Assembly (NCBI GenBank): GCA_007859835.1
Contig: SJPJ01000001.1
Location: 4,569,078-4,633,077 of the forward strand
DNA: 64,000 nt
Direction of reading: 5' to 3'
Source of the DNA: Novipirellula herctigrandis
Lineage (GTDB): Bacteria; Planctomycetota; Planctomycetia; Pirellulales; Pirellulaceae
The notes below the pieces were generated by a model. It saw only the letters and a program-made list of their open reading frames with translations. It made no database searches and had not been told where the DNA came from. This document shows, one piece after another, positions 7,862 to 22,800 of the stretch. Each line of letters starts with the position of its first letter. Position 1 is the first letter of the stretch. A program made the position numbers and the translations under genes.

Positions 7862-10800
7862 ATGCTTCCAAATTGGTGGGGCAGATCGACGCAAGGCCCG
7901 AAGCGTCATCACAAAAAACAAGACTCGCCCAAGGAGCGATGCCGCAAACGGCGGAGCCTGTTTGAACAGCTCGAAGACCGACGCTTATTAGCAACCGATG
8001 TCGCCGGAGTGATCGAGGAAGATCAAACCTGGTCGGGCACGATTCGCGTGACCGGTGACACCACGATTCCCGATGGGGTCACGGTTGGCATTGATCCGGG
8101 CACGGTGATCAAGTTCGAACATGGCCGGTGGCTAACCGCCATCGGGACGCTCGATGCGATCGGCACGGCAACCGCCCCGATCGTGTTTACTTCGGCGCAA
8201 GATGACAGCATCGGTGAGGATTTGACGGACGGTGTGGATGGGACTCCGGTTGCTGGGCAATGGGAATCGCTTAATCTCGATAGTGACACGGCAGTACTGA
8301 CGCATGTTGAGGTCCGCTACGCAGGTTCGACTTCTGGACCCAACAATGGAAACAGCGTGGGTGCTGTTGAGATCCGCGCCGATGCGTCGCCCCAACTGTC
8401 AAACGTGTTGATCACAGATAGCAACTTCGTTGGAATTGATATTGAATCGGGCAATCCATCGCTGCAAAACGTTCAGATTACCGACGGTGATTCGGTCGCC
8501 ATCCGGCAAGCGTTTGCGGCTGATCCGACGTACCACGGCGTCACCGCTAACAACAACCTTGGTGGGGATCATGTGCAATTGGGCGGAGGGACTTTAACAA
8601 CCGACCGCATTTGGGACTTTGACGGCTTGCCGGTCCATTTGACCAACAACATCATCATTAGCCAACTCGATGGTACGCCTGCGACTTTGACCGTTGCACC
8701 CGGCAGTGTAATCAAGGTAGCCAACGCACAGTTCATCAGTGCCAATCCGGGGATTCTAAAGGCAGAGGGGACTGCCGATGCGCCGATCGCCTTCACGTCG
8801 GTTCATGATGACACAGTCGGCGGCGACTCGAATGCCGACGGCGGTGCCACGTCTCCAATGCCCGGCAACTGGGAATCGATCTACTTGTGGTCCGACGACT
8901 CAGTGCTTTCCAACGTCGAAGTCCGCTATGCCGGATCGATCTCGGGGCCCAACAACGGCGATAGTCTTGGTGCCGTTGAAATCAACGCAAGTCCTTTGCT
9001 GAGCAACGTTCGCATCACCAACAACGACTTCATCGGGATCGATGTTGAGTCGGGAACTTCGATTTTTCAAAATGTCGTGATCACCGACAGCGATGCGTTT
9101 GCGATTCGCCAAGCGTTTGCCGCCGATCCAACTTACGACGGCGTCACCGCCAGAGACAACGCGGGCGGCGATCACGTGCAACTGGCCGGTGGAACACTCA
9201 CAACCGACCGCACTTGGGACTTTGATGGTTTGCCGATTCACCTGACCAACAACATTACGGTTAGCCAACTTGATGGTGCCCCAGCAACGTTGACGGTGGT
9301 CCCCGGCAGCGTGATCAAAATTGCCAATGGACAATTCATTAGTGCGAATCCGGGAATTCTAAAGGCACCCGGGACGGTCGATGCACCGATTGTCTTTTCA
9401 TCGATTCATGACGACTCTGTCGGTGGTGATTCGAATGCGGATGGCGATTCAACTTCGCCAACGCCGGGCAACTGGGAATCGATCTACTTGTGGTCCGACG
9501 AGTCGGTGCTTTCCAACGTCGAAGTCCGCTATGCCGGATCGACCTCGGGGCCCAATAATGGTGACAGCCTTGGCGCGGTGGAAATCAGAGCCAGTCCGTC
9601 ACTCAGCAATGTTCGTATCTCCAACAATGACTTTATCGGGATCGATGTTGAGTCGGGAACTCCGACGTTTCAGAACGTGGTGATCACCGATAGCGATGCG
9701 TTTGCGATTCGCCAAGCCTTTGCTTCCAATCCAATCTACGATGGCGTCACGGCTCGAAACAACGCAGGTGGCAACCACGTACAACTGGCCGGTGGAACAA
9801 TAACGACCGATCGTACCTGGGACTTTGGCGGTTTGCCGATTCACCTGACCAACAACATTACGGTTAGCCAACTTGATGGTGCCCCAGCAACGTTGACTGT
9901 GGTTCCCGGCAGCGTGATCAAGGTAGCCAACGCACAGTTCATCAGTGCCAACCCTGGAATCTTGAAGGCCCAAGGGACCGTCGATGCGCCAATCGTCTTC
10001 ACGTCGCTTCATGATGACACGGTCGGCGGCGACTCGAATGCCGACGGCGGTGCCACGTCTCCAGTGCCCGGTAATTGGGAATCGATCTATCTGCGGACTG
10101 ACGAGTCGGTGCTTTCCAACGTCGAAGTCCGCTATGCCGGATCGATCTCGGGGCCCAACAACGGCGATAGTCTTGGTGCCGTTGAAATCAACGCAAGTCC
10201 TTTGCTGAGCAACGTTCGGATCTCCCACAATGACTTCATCGGGATCGACGTTGAGTCAGGAACTCCAATTTTTCAAAATGTCTTGATCACCGACAGCGAT
10301 GCGTATGTCGTTCGACAAGCCTTTGCCGCCGATCCAACTTACGACGGCGTCACCGCCAGAGACAACGCAGGTGGCGATCATGTGCAACTGGCCGGTGGCA
10401 CACTCACAACCGACCGCACCTGGGACTTTGATGGCTTGCCGATCCACTTGGCCAACAACATTACCATTAGCCAACTCGATGGTCTGCCGGCGACGTTGAC
10501 CGTGGTCCCCGGCAGCGTGATCAAGGTCGCCCACGCGCAATTCATCAGTGCCAACCCTGGGATTCTAAAAGCCATAGGGACTGCCGATGCGCCGATCGTT
10601 TTCACATCGATTCATGATGACACGGTCGGCGGTGATTCCAATGCCAACCGCGACGCAACGTCACCAATACCTGGCAACTGGGAATCGATTTATCTGTGGT
10701 CCGATGATTCAGTGCTTTCGCACACAGAAGTCCGCTATGCCGGTTCGACCGCCGGCCCCAATAACGGCAACAGCGTTGCAGCAATTGATATTCGTGAGGA

Positions 10801-13800
10801 TGTCTCGGTTGTCGACACAACGATCGCGTCATCCAACAATCGTGGTGTGCGAATTCACGGAGGTGCTAATGCCGAATTGACTCGATTGCGTGTGATCAAT
10901 GTTGATGCGCAAGGCGTGCACGTGGACGATGGCAATGCAACCATTACGAATACCGATTTCCTAGGCGGCCCCGAAGGCGTCTTGATTGACAACGGATCGA
11001 GCGCAAGCGTAACCGGCAGCAGTTTTGTGGGTCAAACCTCGTTTGCCGCGAGACATCTCGGTACGGATCGAACCAACGCGACGTTTACAGGCAACTATTG
11101 GGCACATCCCGGCGGTCCACACGATCCGTCGGGTTCGGACGGATTCGTCAACGACAATCCCTTCGGCACACCCGTCACTGACCACGTCGACTATGGATCG
11201 TTTCTATCGGTTCCACCGCGACCGCTTGGCCCTCGAGCGCTTTCGCTGAGTCGAATTGATCCGATCAAAGCGCCGATCCATCATCGCTATGAAGCCGATG
11301 ATTCGACTGCCGATCAATCCGGAACTCGCAACGGCTCGCTTGTCGGGGACGCAACGTATGGACTTGGACGAATCGGCGGGTCTGCCTTCTCACTAGATGG
11401 CGACGGTGACTATGTCTCGCTTGGAGACTTTTCCCCGCCGAGTGACTGGACGATTGCCGCTTGGGTCAATCCTGAAAACGTTCCCCTGACCGGTCGCATT
11501 ACGATCGCCGGTGGTGACGCCCAGAATCGCGATTGGTCTATTGGGATCCGCGATGGAAACTACGTCGCGAACTATCGCAACGATCAATTTCTTGATAGCG
11601 GTGTCACCGCTTCCAACAATGTATGGACACATGTCGCCGCGACACTACGCGGTTCGACGTTGAACATCTATATCGACGGGGCGCCGCTTGCCAATGTTGA
11701 TATCGGACCCGCTTACTCGCCAACGTCTAGCAGCATTCGCATTGGCAGCTCATCCTTCAACAGCGCCGGGTTCTTCACCGGACGCATCGACGAAGTTTCG
11801 ATCGTGGCCCGAAGTGTCAGTGACGCCGAAATCACTTCGCTACGTGACAATGGCACGATTACCCCGGATTCTGACAAAGATCGTCTGTTGGTTGTCTTCG
11901 ATTCGCCAATCATCACAGATTCAGTTTCCGCCGATGATTTCACCCTTTCCGGTCCGACGACAGTCGCCGTCGAATCGGTACGAATGGTGGGCGAGCGGAC
12001 CGTCGAAATCACTTTAACGAATATCATCAACAATGCGGGCAGTTACACGTTGGCCGTCGGCCCACAAATTGTCGGCTCGGCCGGCATTGCGATGGACCAG
12101 GATCTCGATGGAACCGCGGGTGAGCCGACCGATGACATCTTCAATGGTCCGTTCATCGTCGACAAAGCCGGTCCGCGAATCATTTCACAGTTCCCCGACG
12201 AAACAACGTCATCCGTACTGACCAAAGTCACGGTGACATTCAACGAGCCAATCGATCCCGACACTCTGACACTGGCCTCCGTTGAACTGACCAGCCCCGC
12301 CGTCCGAGCGGCAAAACAGGCGTTCGCGCCGATTTCTCTAAACGGTGACTATTCGATTAAATTGGTTCGGTCCACAGAAGCATTTGACGGACTTACCGGT
12401 GCGCTACAAGTTCTTGACGACACAAACCTGCAACAGGAAGTGATCAATGAGAATCAACCGTTCATCAATTATGGCCCATCGGCCGGAAACTTCGGCAATG
12501 ACATTCCAAACCCACTGGACGGCCCCGGATCCGACGATTACCTGGTCCATGACGCGACCGCGACATTCGTTGTACCGAAAGCAGGCGTGTATACGTTTGC
12601 GATCGGTAGCGATGATGGCTACCGATTAGAGATCGGCGACTTCTCGACCGAGTTTGACGGCGCTCGCTCGCTAACAACCGATCTGGTCACCTTCGACTTC
12701 CCGGTCGCAGGTGAGTATCCGGTGCGGATGGTGATGTATGACCTGACCAGCACGTCCGGCTTTGAACTCTCCGCCGCACAAGGTACGAAAACAGAATTTG
12801 ACGGCGACTTCGTTTTAGTGGGCGATACCGTCACTTTCACCGGAGGCATTCCCACTCTCGGTGTCGAATCACTTGATGAATCTGACACCGCGTTCCGTTT
12901 AACCTTTCCGCCTCAGCCAATCGACGGCGACTACGAACTAACGGTTCAGCCGGTCGCCAAAGACACCTCCGGCAACCTGCACGACCAGAATACCAACGGG
13001 GCCGGTGGCGAACCGGAAGACATTTACATCCGCACGATCACCGTCGATCGACAACCGCTACGAATTGTCTCACAGTCGCCGACCGGAATCCAAGTTGGTG
13101 CATTGGAATCGTTGGAAGTCACCTTCAACGTACCGATCGATCAAGGCAGCTTTTCGACGGGCGATGTGCGTGTCGACGGACCTGCTGGACGAGTGACCGC
13201 AACGAGCGTCGAGCGGATTACCGATACGACGTATCGTATTAACTTGACTCGCTCAACCGCCGACGGCAATTACGAAATCATCGTTGGTCCCGGTATTACC
13301 GATGTGGGCGGCACGCTGATGGACAGCGACGGTGATGCGATCCCCGGTGAAGTGGCTGACCGCTACGAGGGCACGATCACCGTCACCGGTGCCGGTCCCG
13401 TCGTCACCGACTTTCTGCCTGTTGGTACCATCCCCGCGCCGCTTTCGTCGGTGGATGTCGCCTTCTCGGAAGCGCTCGATGCCGCCACGTTCACTACCGC
13501 TGATATCACACTAACGGGCCCGGATGGAATCATCCCTATCACTTCGATCTCTTCCAGCGACGATTTGACTTACACGCTTTCCTTTGCCGCGATCACCACC
13601 GCCGGTGACTACACGATCTCGATCGGCCCCAACTTAACCGACGTTGCCGGCACCGCGATGGATCAAGACCAAGACGGCACGGCAGGCGAAGCAACCGAAG
13701 ACGTTTTCATGTCCTCGTTCACTCTCGATTCGGGCGGCCCCACGATTTTGTCGTACACGCCTGACTTCGTGACCAAACCCTATTTCTTTATCGACGTCAC

Positions 13801-16800
13801 GTTCGACGAAGAGATCGATGTGTCAACGTTTACTCCCCAAGACGTGTCGTTGATCGGTCCCAATGGTGTGATCGCAGTCAACCAAGTCATTGCGCGAGAT
13901 AGCGACATGGTCCGCATTTCGTTCCCAAACCAAAGTACAGTTGGCGAATACACCTTTTCGATTGGGCCTGACATTCTGGACCCGTCCGGCAATGCGATGG
14001 ATCAAGATGGCGACGGCAGCTTCGGCGAAATCGATGATGATCGGTTCATTGCCAGCGTCGTATTTGCCGTTCCTGACCTGACAATCGATTCGATCACCGC
14101 CGCTGACTCTGCTAAGAACGGTGACATCGTGACCGTCGACTGGACGGTCAGCAACATCGGCGGCGCCCTGGCTACCAACCCTTGGTCAGATCGAATTGTC
14201 CTGTCGGCCGATGATATCTACGGCAACGGTGACGACCTGCAACTTGGCGTCCTTACGCACAGCGAAGACCTAGCCAGAGGCGAAACCTATACGACTTCGC
14301 TTAGCGTTGACATTCCTTTTGGTATCAGCGGCGACTATTTCATCCTGGTACGCACGGATCGTTCGAACCAACTCTTCGAAGAAAACGATCTGAACAACAC
14401 GATCAGCCATCCGATCGCAATCGAACTGGAAGATCCACCGGCAGACCTGATTGTCGATGCGATCACGACTCCGGCCAACGGGTTTATCGGCGAAGTGATC
14501 GACGTGACGTGGCGAGTCCGCAACGATGGCACGGCGACGACCACCGTTGATTCTTGGACCGACCGGTTGTTCCTTAGCAGTGATAACGTACCGGGTGGCG
14601 ATATTTTCCTGGGCGACGTGATTCATGACGACGCGCTTGGATCGAACGCTTCTTACACAACGACGGCGTCGTTTGTCGTACCCGCTTCGGTGACCCCTGG
14701 CGATTACTTTGTCATTGTTCAAACCGACCTTACGAATCGCGTTGCCGAACCGACCGCCGAAGGGAACAACATCACGCCATCCACCGGTTTGGTATCGATC
14801 GCAACGGCACCACTGGCCGATTTGGTTGTCACCACCGTCGCACCGGCGTCAGGACAATTGCCGGTTAGCGGCGAAGAACTGACAATCAACTGGACGACCA
14901 CCAACGATGGCGATAAACCCGCCACCACCGACTGGACTGACTACATCTATTTTTCCACGGACGATCAGTTGGATAGTGAAGATGTATTGCTAGGAACTAA
15001 GGTCACCACTGACGATGTTCTCGTCGGCGACACAACGGACCAATCGCTGAGAGTCACATTGCCTGACGAAATTGCCAGCGAGTATTTCTTTATCGTCGTT
15101 CCCGATGCGGAAGACACGGTACGTGAAGGGGAAGGGGAAACGACCGGAACCAAGGCGAGCGATGCGGTTGCGATTTCACTGTTCCCCTATGCGGACTTGA
15201 CGGTTAGCGACGTGATCGCGCCAACGTTGCTGATCGGTGATCCCGTCGATTTGACCGTTACTTGGACGGTCCAAAACGTGGGTGACGGCCCGGGCCGAGT
15301 CAATACCTGGACCGACCGAGTCATTCTGTCCAACGACGACATCCTAGGTGATCACGACGACATCGTCTTAGGCACCTTTGATCACACTGGCGCGGTTCCC
15401 GTTGGCGAATCTTACAGTCGCACCGAAATCCTGCCGCTGGCAATTCGCACCCACGGGCGTTTCACGCTGTTTGTGCAAACCGATCTGAACGATGTTGTCT
15501 ACGAGATTGATGGGGATGCATCCAACAGCGCCTCGCCCGATCATCCCGTTGATGTCTCGACAAAGCCGTTCAGTGACTTGGTTGTCGACGAAGTCACTTT
15601 TAGCGGGACACCAACATCCGGTGAGTCTGTCGATGTTAGCTGGACAATCAGCAACCAAGGTATCGCCACGACCGACCGCGATATATGGACCGATTACGTC
15701 TATATCAGCAGTGATCCGACCGGCGCGACCGGCCTGCGACTGATCGGAAGCAGTGTCCATGGGGGCGCCTTGGGCGTTGGCAATTCCTATTCGCGAACGA
15801 CGGACGTGACAATTCCACGCGATGCCGATGGCGAAAATTATCTGTTCGTGCGGACCGGCGGACCTTACGAATTCATCTACAGCGGACTCGATGCTGGCAA
15901 CCAAGGCCGCAGCGAAGACCTGGACGTGATTTTCATTCCACCACCACCGGTCAATCTGCGCGTGACCGAGATTTCACTGGGTGGACTAACCGAAGTGAAC
16001 GACGGCACGCAAGTCGAAGTGACTTGGACGGTGCGAAACGATGGCCCCAACGATACGGAAACCGGCTGGGAAGACAAGCTCTACTTGAAATCAACCGGCG
16101 GCGGCGAGACCAAAGATTATGGTCGTTTTCGCGTCGAAGAACCACTGATCGCCGGCCAAACGTTGACGCGAACCGAACTGGTCACGCTGCCGCGAACCAC
16201 GGGGCTGTTCAGATTGTTTGTCGATGCGGACACGCGTAGCGATGTCATCGAAACGGACGAAACGGATAACACCACATTCTCCGACACGCTGCAAATCAAT
16301 CTGCGACCTCGTCCCGACCTACGCGTTACCCAAGTAACGACGCCCGAGGCAATCACCGCTGGCACGATTATCGACGTTGAATTTACCGTCGCCAATTTGG
16401 GCACCGCCGACACACCATCGGGCGGCAGCCGTTGGAATGACCGTGTCTATTTGTCATCGTCTTCAAGCAGCACAAGTAGCGACGGGGTCCTGCTAGGTGA
16501 ATTGCAAAACGGATCGGCGCTCGGCTTTGCCGGCACGACCAGTGGACAGCCAAGCGAGTACCGTTCGTCCGGTTCGTTTCTGATCCCCCGCTCCTACTCG
16601 GGAAACTGGTTTGTCTTGGTCGTGACCGATGCGTTAGGAAAAGTCGACGAGTTCCCGGCCGAAAGCAACAACCGAACCGCGTCGGCAATCGCGATTGACG
16701 CCAACCCGGTTCCGCCACCCGACATCGTTGCCCAATCGGTCAATGGCCCCGGGGATGTGTTTGACGATTCGTCGTTCACTGTCCGCTACAAGGTCGCCAA

Positions 16801-19800
16801 CTTGGGCGCAGGGATCACCAATCCTGGTTCCTGGACCGATCGCATCTGGTTGACACTGGGCAAAGACGGCCCCAAGCCGGCACGCGGCGATATCTTCATC
16901 GGTAACAGCCATCACTCCGGCGCGTTGGAAGTTGGCGATTCTTATGAAGCCGAAGCAACGGTCAAGGTTCCCAGGGGAATCACGGGACAGTATTTCCTGA
17001 CGGTCTACGCCGATGGATATAACCGAGTCTACGAATCGGCATTCGCGTCAAACATTAATCCTGATGCACCGAACGATTTGGAAGGAAGCAACTACGTTTC
17101 GACGCCGATCAATGTCTTGTTGACTCCGTCCGCTGATTTACAAGTAACGAAGGTCAAAGTTGATGGCGGCGGAGCTCGCCATCCCGATGCGGCCGATCCT
17201 TCGGTTCCGTTCAGCGTGACTTGGGAAGTCGCCAACAACGGCACCGCCGTCACCGATCGAGAAACCTGGGCGGATGCGATCTACCTTTCCGACGATACCG
17301 AATTTGGCAACGACACGCTACTATTCGCATTGCCGCATTCGGGCGCACTCCAGCCCGGCGAGTTGTATGAGCACACGGCCGAGTTTACTTTGCCACCCTC
17401 GGCAGCTGGTTCCCATATTCTGGTTCGCACGAATGTTGATCCACGGATCGCGCTGACCGAAGAAGAAAAGTTCTTGGATGAAGTCCAGGCGATCCTAAAA
17501 CGCATCGAGGTGGCTTCGGGCAAACCGATTGGCGAAACTGGCGTTTCAGATATCGAACAGTTTTCGCGCGGCGAGCTGCTAGCGATACTGGCCGGTCCAA
17601 CCAACCAGCTGGTCACGGTCTACGAAGGAGTGTTCACCGATAACAACGTCGGCGCCACCGAAGCAACCATCGTCGATGTTCCGGCTGACTTATCGGTGAC
17701 CAGCGTGGTGGCTGATGCCGAGAGCAAATCGGGCGAACCGATCAATGTGCGTTGGACAATCGAGAACGTCGGCGCGTTTGCGACCGACGAAGTGATGCAG
17801 TCAATCCGGCAATATGTGTTCCTTTCGCAAGATCCTGTCTTTGACCCCACGCGGGCCTTTTTGGCGGATAGCCAGTCGTTCGTGCTGGACGATCCGCTTG
17901 AGCCAGGTGAGTCCTACTCCGATTCAACGACTGTCTTCACGCCGCCCGGCAGCAGCGGCATTTGGCACGCGCATGTCTTCACAAACGTCACTGTGCGGCG
18001 CGGCGTCCCAGGATTTGGGGAATGGGGCGAAGGAAGTTACCCAGGTTGGGTCGACCACTTTGCCGACAAGATCTGGGAAGGCGACGATGGCCGCCTGAAT
18101 AACTCTGGATCGTCCGACCAGATCGATGTCCAATACGCCGAGCCCAATCTGGTCATCTCTGGACTCTCTGCTGTGCCGGTGGATCCTAATAGCGGCAGTC
18201 AACTTCAAGTCTCTTTTACGGTTACCAACGAAGGGACGCGGAAAACGCGTGTTTCCTCTTGGGCCGACGGCATTTTTCTGTCAACCGATACATCGCTAGA
18301 CAGTTACGACTTTGAATTGGACAGCGCACAGCGTCGCGAACCATTGGACATTGGCGAAAGCTACGAAGTTTCGGCAACCGTTCGTGTTCCCGATAACATT
18401 GGCGGTCCGTTCAATGTGCTGGCGGTAACCGATACGATTTTTCGGAAACGCATTTACGGGCGACCGCTGCCGTACCCAATCACCGAAGGTCCGTCGCGTT
18501 TAGTCGGAAGGAGTAACGCGGTGTTAGAGTTTGCGGATGAAGCAGACAACCAGGTAATCGTATCTTTAGATGTCACTCAGGTTCCCACGCCGGACCTAAT
18601 CATCGATACGGTCAACAGCCAAAGTCGTGTATTGGTTGGCGAAGATTTTTCATTCAGCTACACGGTCAGCAATGACGGCGGCGTGATTCCCGAAACGCAG
18701 GTTCCCTATTTCGATCGCGTCTATCTTTCCCGTGACCGACTGCTGGATCCGTCAAGCGATCATTACGTCAAACAATTCCAAATCCGCGATCGAATTGGCC
18801 CCGGCGGCACCAGTACGGTAACTGAAGAGCTTCGTCTGCCTCGTGGATTGGTCGGCGACTACTACGTGATTGTACAAACGGATATTCCTCGCAGCAGCCG
18901 ACCCGACGGCGAAGTGCTTGAAGCGAATGAGCAAAATAACATTCGCGTATCCGATTCGCCGATGTTGATCGAACAGCCGCCGCCGAGCGACTTGCAAGTG
19001 ATCGACATCAGCGCCCCTACTGCGGCGGCGGTAGGCGATGTTGTCACGGTCAGCTGGACTGTCGAAAACCGCGGTGATGAACCAGCCAAGGCGCGAATCG
19101 CTGACGCAGTTTATGTTTCCGATGACGCCGTTTGGGATCTGGGCGATCCATTGGTCGGCCGCAAAGAAGCGCCGGGTGTTCGGACCGTCAATCCCGGTCA
19201 AACCTACACCGAAACGGTGGAATTTGAAGTCCCAGCCCGGTTGCCGGGTGATTTTCGAATCTTGGTACGAACCGATATCTTTGACGACGTGGTCGAAGGT
19301 GAAAACAACCGTAACAATACCGGTTTTTCTGCCGACACAATGGCGATCACCGTGCCGCGGTTGCGGTTCGATATCCCGCTGGAAGAACAACTTGCCCAGG
19401 GCGTCTCGCGGCTGTTCCAACTCGATACAGACCCGGGCCAGACCGTCCGAATTGACTTGGATAGTTTGAACAATGTTGGCTCACACGAACTGTATGTGGC
19501 ACACGAACGACTGCCTAAGCCATTCGACTTTGACGCCGCTTACGAAGGCTACTTGCGTCCTGATCAGTCACTCTTGATTCCGGAAACGCTGGGCGGCCGA
19601 TATTTCGTGCTGGCTCGTGCCGGGGTGCGAATTGCTCTCTCCCAAGAGGAAGAAGAAAACTCACTCCTGTTGCGTCAAGAGTATCCGGTCACGCTCAATG
19701 CCACCCGGATACCCTTTGGCATCACTGACATCACTCCCGATTCGGGTGGCGACGACCGCTATGTCACCGTGACGATTCACGGCGCCGAATTTCCGGAACA

Positions 19801-22800
19801 GGCAGCGATTCGATTGGTTCGACCCGAACTAGCCGAGTTTGCGCCGGTTTCCATCGAACGAATCGATGCGACGAAATTGATCGCGGTTTTTGACTTGCGT
19901 GATGCGCCGCACGGGCTGTATGACGTTCAGGTTCTACATCCCGACGGACGCTTGGCCGAAGATCCCTATCGCTTCCAAATCGAGGCCGCTGATCCGCTGG
20001 AATCGAACATCGGTGTAGCCGGACCGTCGCAAATCGATTTAGGTGCAACCGGTGCCTATGGCTTTACGGTCCAAAGCCTGACCAACGTCGATACGCCGTA
20101 TACGATTTTCGAATACGCATTCCCCAACGTCGAAAACAAGTTCGAGGCAATCATTCCAGGTCCGGCGATTGAATTCGTAACCGGACTGAGAGGCGATGCG
20201 GGGACGGTCGCGCCGTTGTTCGACCCGATCTCTACGTTCGACTTTGGCAGCCTTGCCCCCGAACTGAACCTCGCTGGTGCGCTGACGGGTCGTGGCGTCG
20301 CAATCGATCTGCCGACCGGTGGTGTGACGGAAATCGGTGCGGCAGTGACCATCTACCCGGGTCTACGTGAGCTGCTGGAGACCAATCCTGATTTCCTGAA
20401 GGATCTAGATCCACTGATCCTAGATATGCTGGCTTTTGATTTTTACGTCGCCGCGGCTTCGACACCGCTGACCAGCGCCCAGTACATCGAATTCCAAACC
20501 GAAGAAGCGAGGAAGTTACGCGGCGCGATCTTGGCCGACACAGACGCATCCAACGTGTTGCGCTCGTTCGTCGGCAATGATCAAGAGTTTGTTGATCTAT
20601 ACCTGACCGCGCTGGTCGACCTTGGACTGATGCGACCCGAGGATGCGCCACCCGAAGCGGACGGCCGAGCCGAAGACATCAACGCGTTCTTCGTTGCTGT
20701 CGGCGGACTCTTTGGCGGGGATGCAGGTTCCGGAATCATTGACGATGCGGCCGCCAACTTGGTGACCGCCCAGACAATGCTTGGCGATTTAATTGAACAA
20801 CTACGCGTCTACTATGGACATACCGAGGGCGCGTTTGGCGGTGGAACGGCGGCGCTGCGAGAAGACTACGACCTGCAACTGGCCAACCCGACTTCGTTTG
20901 CCACTTTCACGCTGCGAGCTGGGCCCCCGCCGTTGTTCGAAGGAGGCGAAATTGCCGACACGATTGTCTTCAACACCGACGATTTCGGTACCCTAGTTGG
21001 CGACACGGTCGAAGTCCAAGGGCCAACCGGTGTAGGTGACGGAAACTTCGTTCCGATTTCAACGCCGCTACCTTACACCGTCACCGCGACGTTCGACTCC
21101 GACGCGACCGATGCGGCACGTGAAATTCGTGTCATCGTACCGCTGGACGACACGCTGGATGAACGCAGCCTTCAACTGGCCGATATTCAAATCGGCAGTC
21201 GCACGATCTCGCTTCCGCCCGGACGTCCCGCGTTCGTTGGCGAATTTGATCTGTTCGACGAAGACGGCTATGTCCTGCAAGTCACCGCTGGGATCGACGC
21301 GACCACGCGGACCGCCAGCTATTTGTTGCGCGCCATCGATCCCCGCGACGGGCTACCACCGGTCGACAACGCGGTTGGAATCTTGCAACCAGGCGAGTCT
21401 GTTAAAGTTGGATTCTTCGTCAACGCCGATACCGTCGCTGCGGCGGGCACCGGCGGCGATGTCGCCACCGGAGATCCGATCGACATGACCGCGCGCGTGA
21501 TCATCGATGACGGCGAACCGGTCGATAGCGAAGTCTCGTTCGCAGCACTCGATGCTGTTGCGCCGACGACCACCCATACGACGACACCGCTTGGCAGTGA
21601 TCGTTACGAGATCAAATGGGGGGCGACCGATGATTCCGGCGGCAGCGGCGTTGCCACTCATTCGCTGTTGGTCTCACGCGACGGTGGCAACCGTTTTCGC
21701 ACCGTACTGTATCGAACGTCCGATTCCACCTTCACCTACCAAGCGGCTGCCGGCGAGGAACCAATCTTCCTGGTCCGATCGATCGATGTGGCCGGCAACG
21801 TCGAAGCGGTCGGCGATGGAGTTCGAGTACCTAGGTTGGTACCCGAGATCAATCTGGGCAATGCACCACGTGCGGCCGTCGTCGTCGCACCAAACATACC
21901 GAACGCCCAACCCGATGGGGCAGCCGTTGAAAAGCGAATCTTTACCGAAGCCGCGTTCGGTATTCCGTCACGAACCAGCCCGACCAACCCAAGCCAATTC
22001 GCCAGAGTCATCCGTCCGCTGGCCGCCGAACAGTTCGCAACGATCTCCGGCGAAAGCGGAGCCTCGATCGGCACACTGGCGATGGCGGTCAGTCCCGATG
22101 GACAGAACGTCTATATCTCTGGTGGTGCGGGCCGCAATGAACTCTATCGATTTAGTACTCAAACCACTGAGCGGACGGCGCTAGCCACAGGCAACGCTCC
22201 GATCTACGAACTCGCCTTCGATTCGGCGGGGCAGCTTTGGGCCAGCACCGGAGGCGAGGGATTATTACAACTCGATCCATCAACGGGCGCGGTGCTTGAT
22301 TCGATTGGCGCTGGCGTTTCACTTGGCATTGCATCGATCCCCGGCGCGACCGAACTCTATGTGGCAACGACTGGTGGAATTCAGCGATTCGATACCGCCA
22401 CGCGCAAGTTCACTCCGTTTTCCGACATCCGAGTCGACTCGCTGGCCGTTGCCGCGGATGGGACACTGTACGGAACCGCTTGGCCGGAACGTGATCAAGT
22501 ACTGCGGTTTGACTTCCGCGGTCGCGCCGAAGTAGTCGCCACCGTCGAAGGGGGCGCCGAATCGCTAGCGTTCGGTGCACCCCAGTCGCTGCTGGAAGAC
22601 CTATTGATCGTCGGTCACGAGAACACCGGTCAAGTCTCGGTCGTTGATCCAGCCTCGCTGCAACAAACGGTGATTGCGTCGAGCGGGTTTGGCCGCGTCG
22701 AAGGAATCGAACCACTGGGCGGTGATCGCTTCTTGGTCACTCAAGGCGACCAAGTCGACGTCTTCTTTAGCGTCGCAGCTCCGCGCGTGATCGAAACCGA

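Noticed and set aside
8900-10228. Long minus-strand frames over the beta-helix repeats
   Set aside because: They repeat with the same 603-base period as the real repeats, so they are reverse shadows of the coding units.
8000-10800. Repeat array as CRISPR
   Set aside because: Units are about 603 bases, coding, without short direct repeats and spacers, and no cas genes are present.
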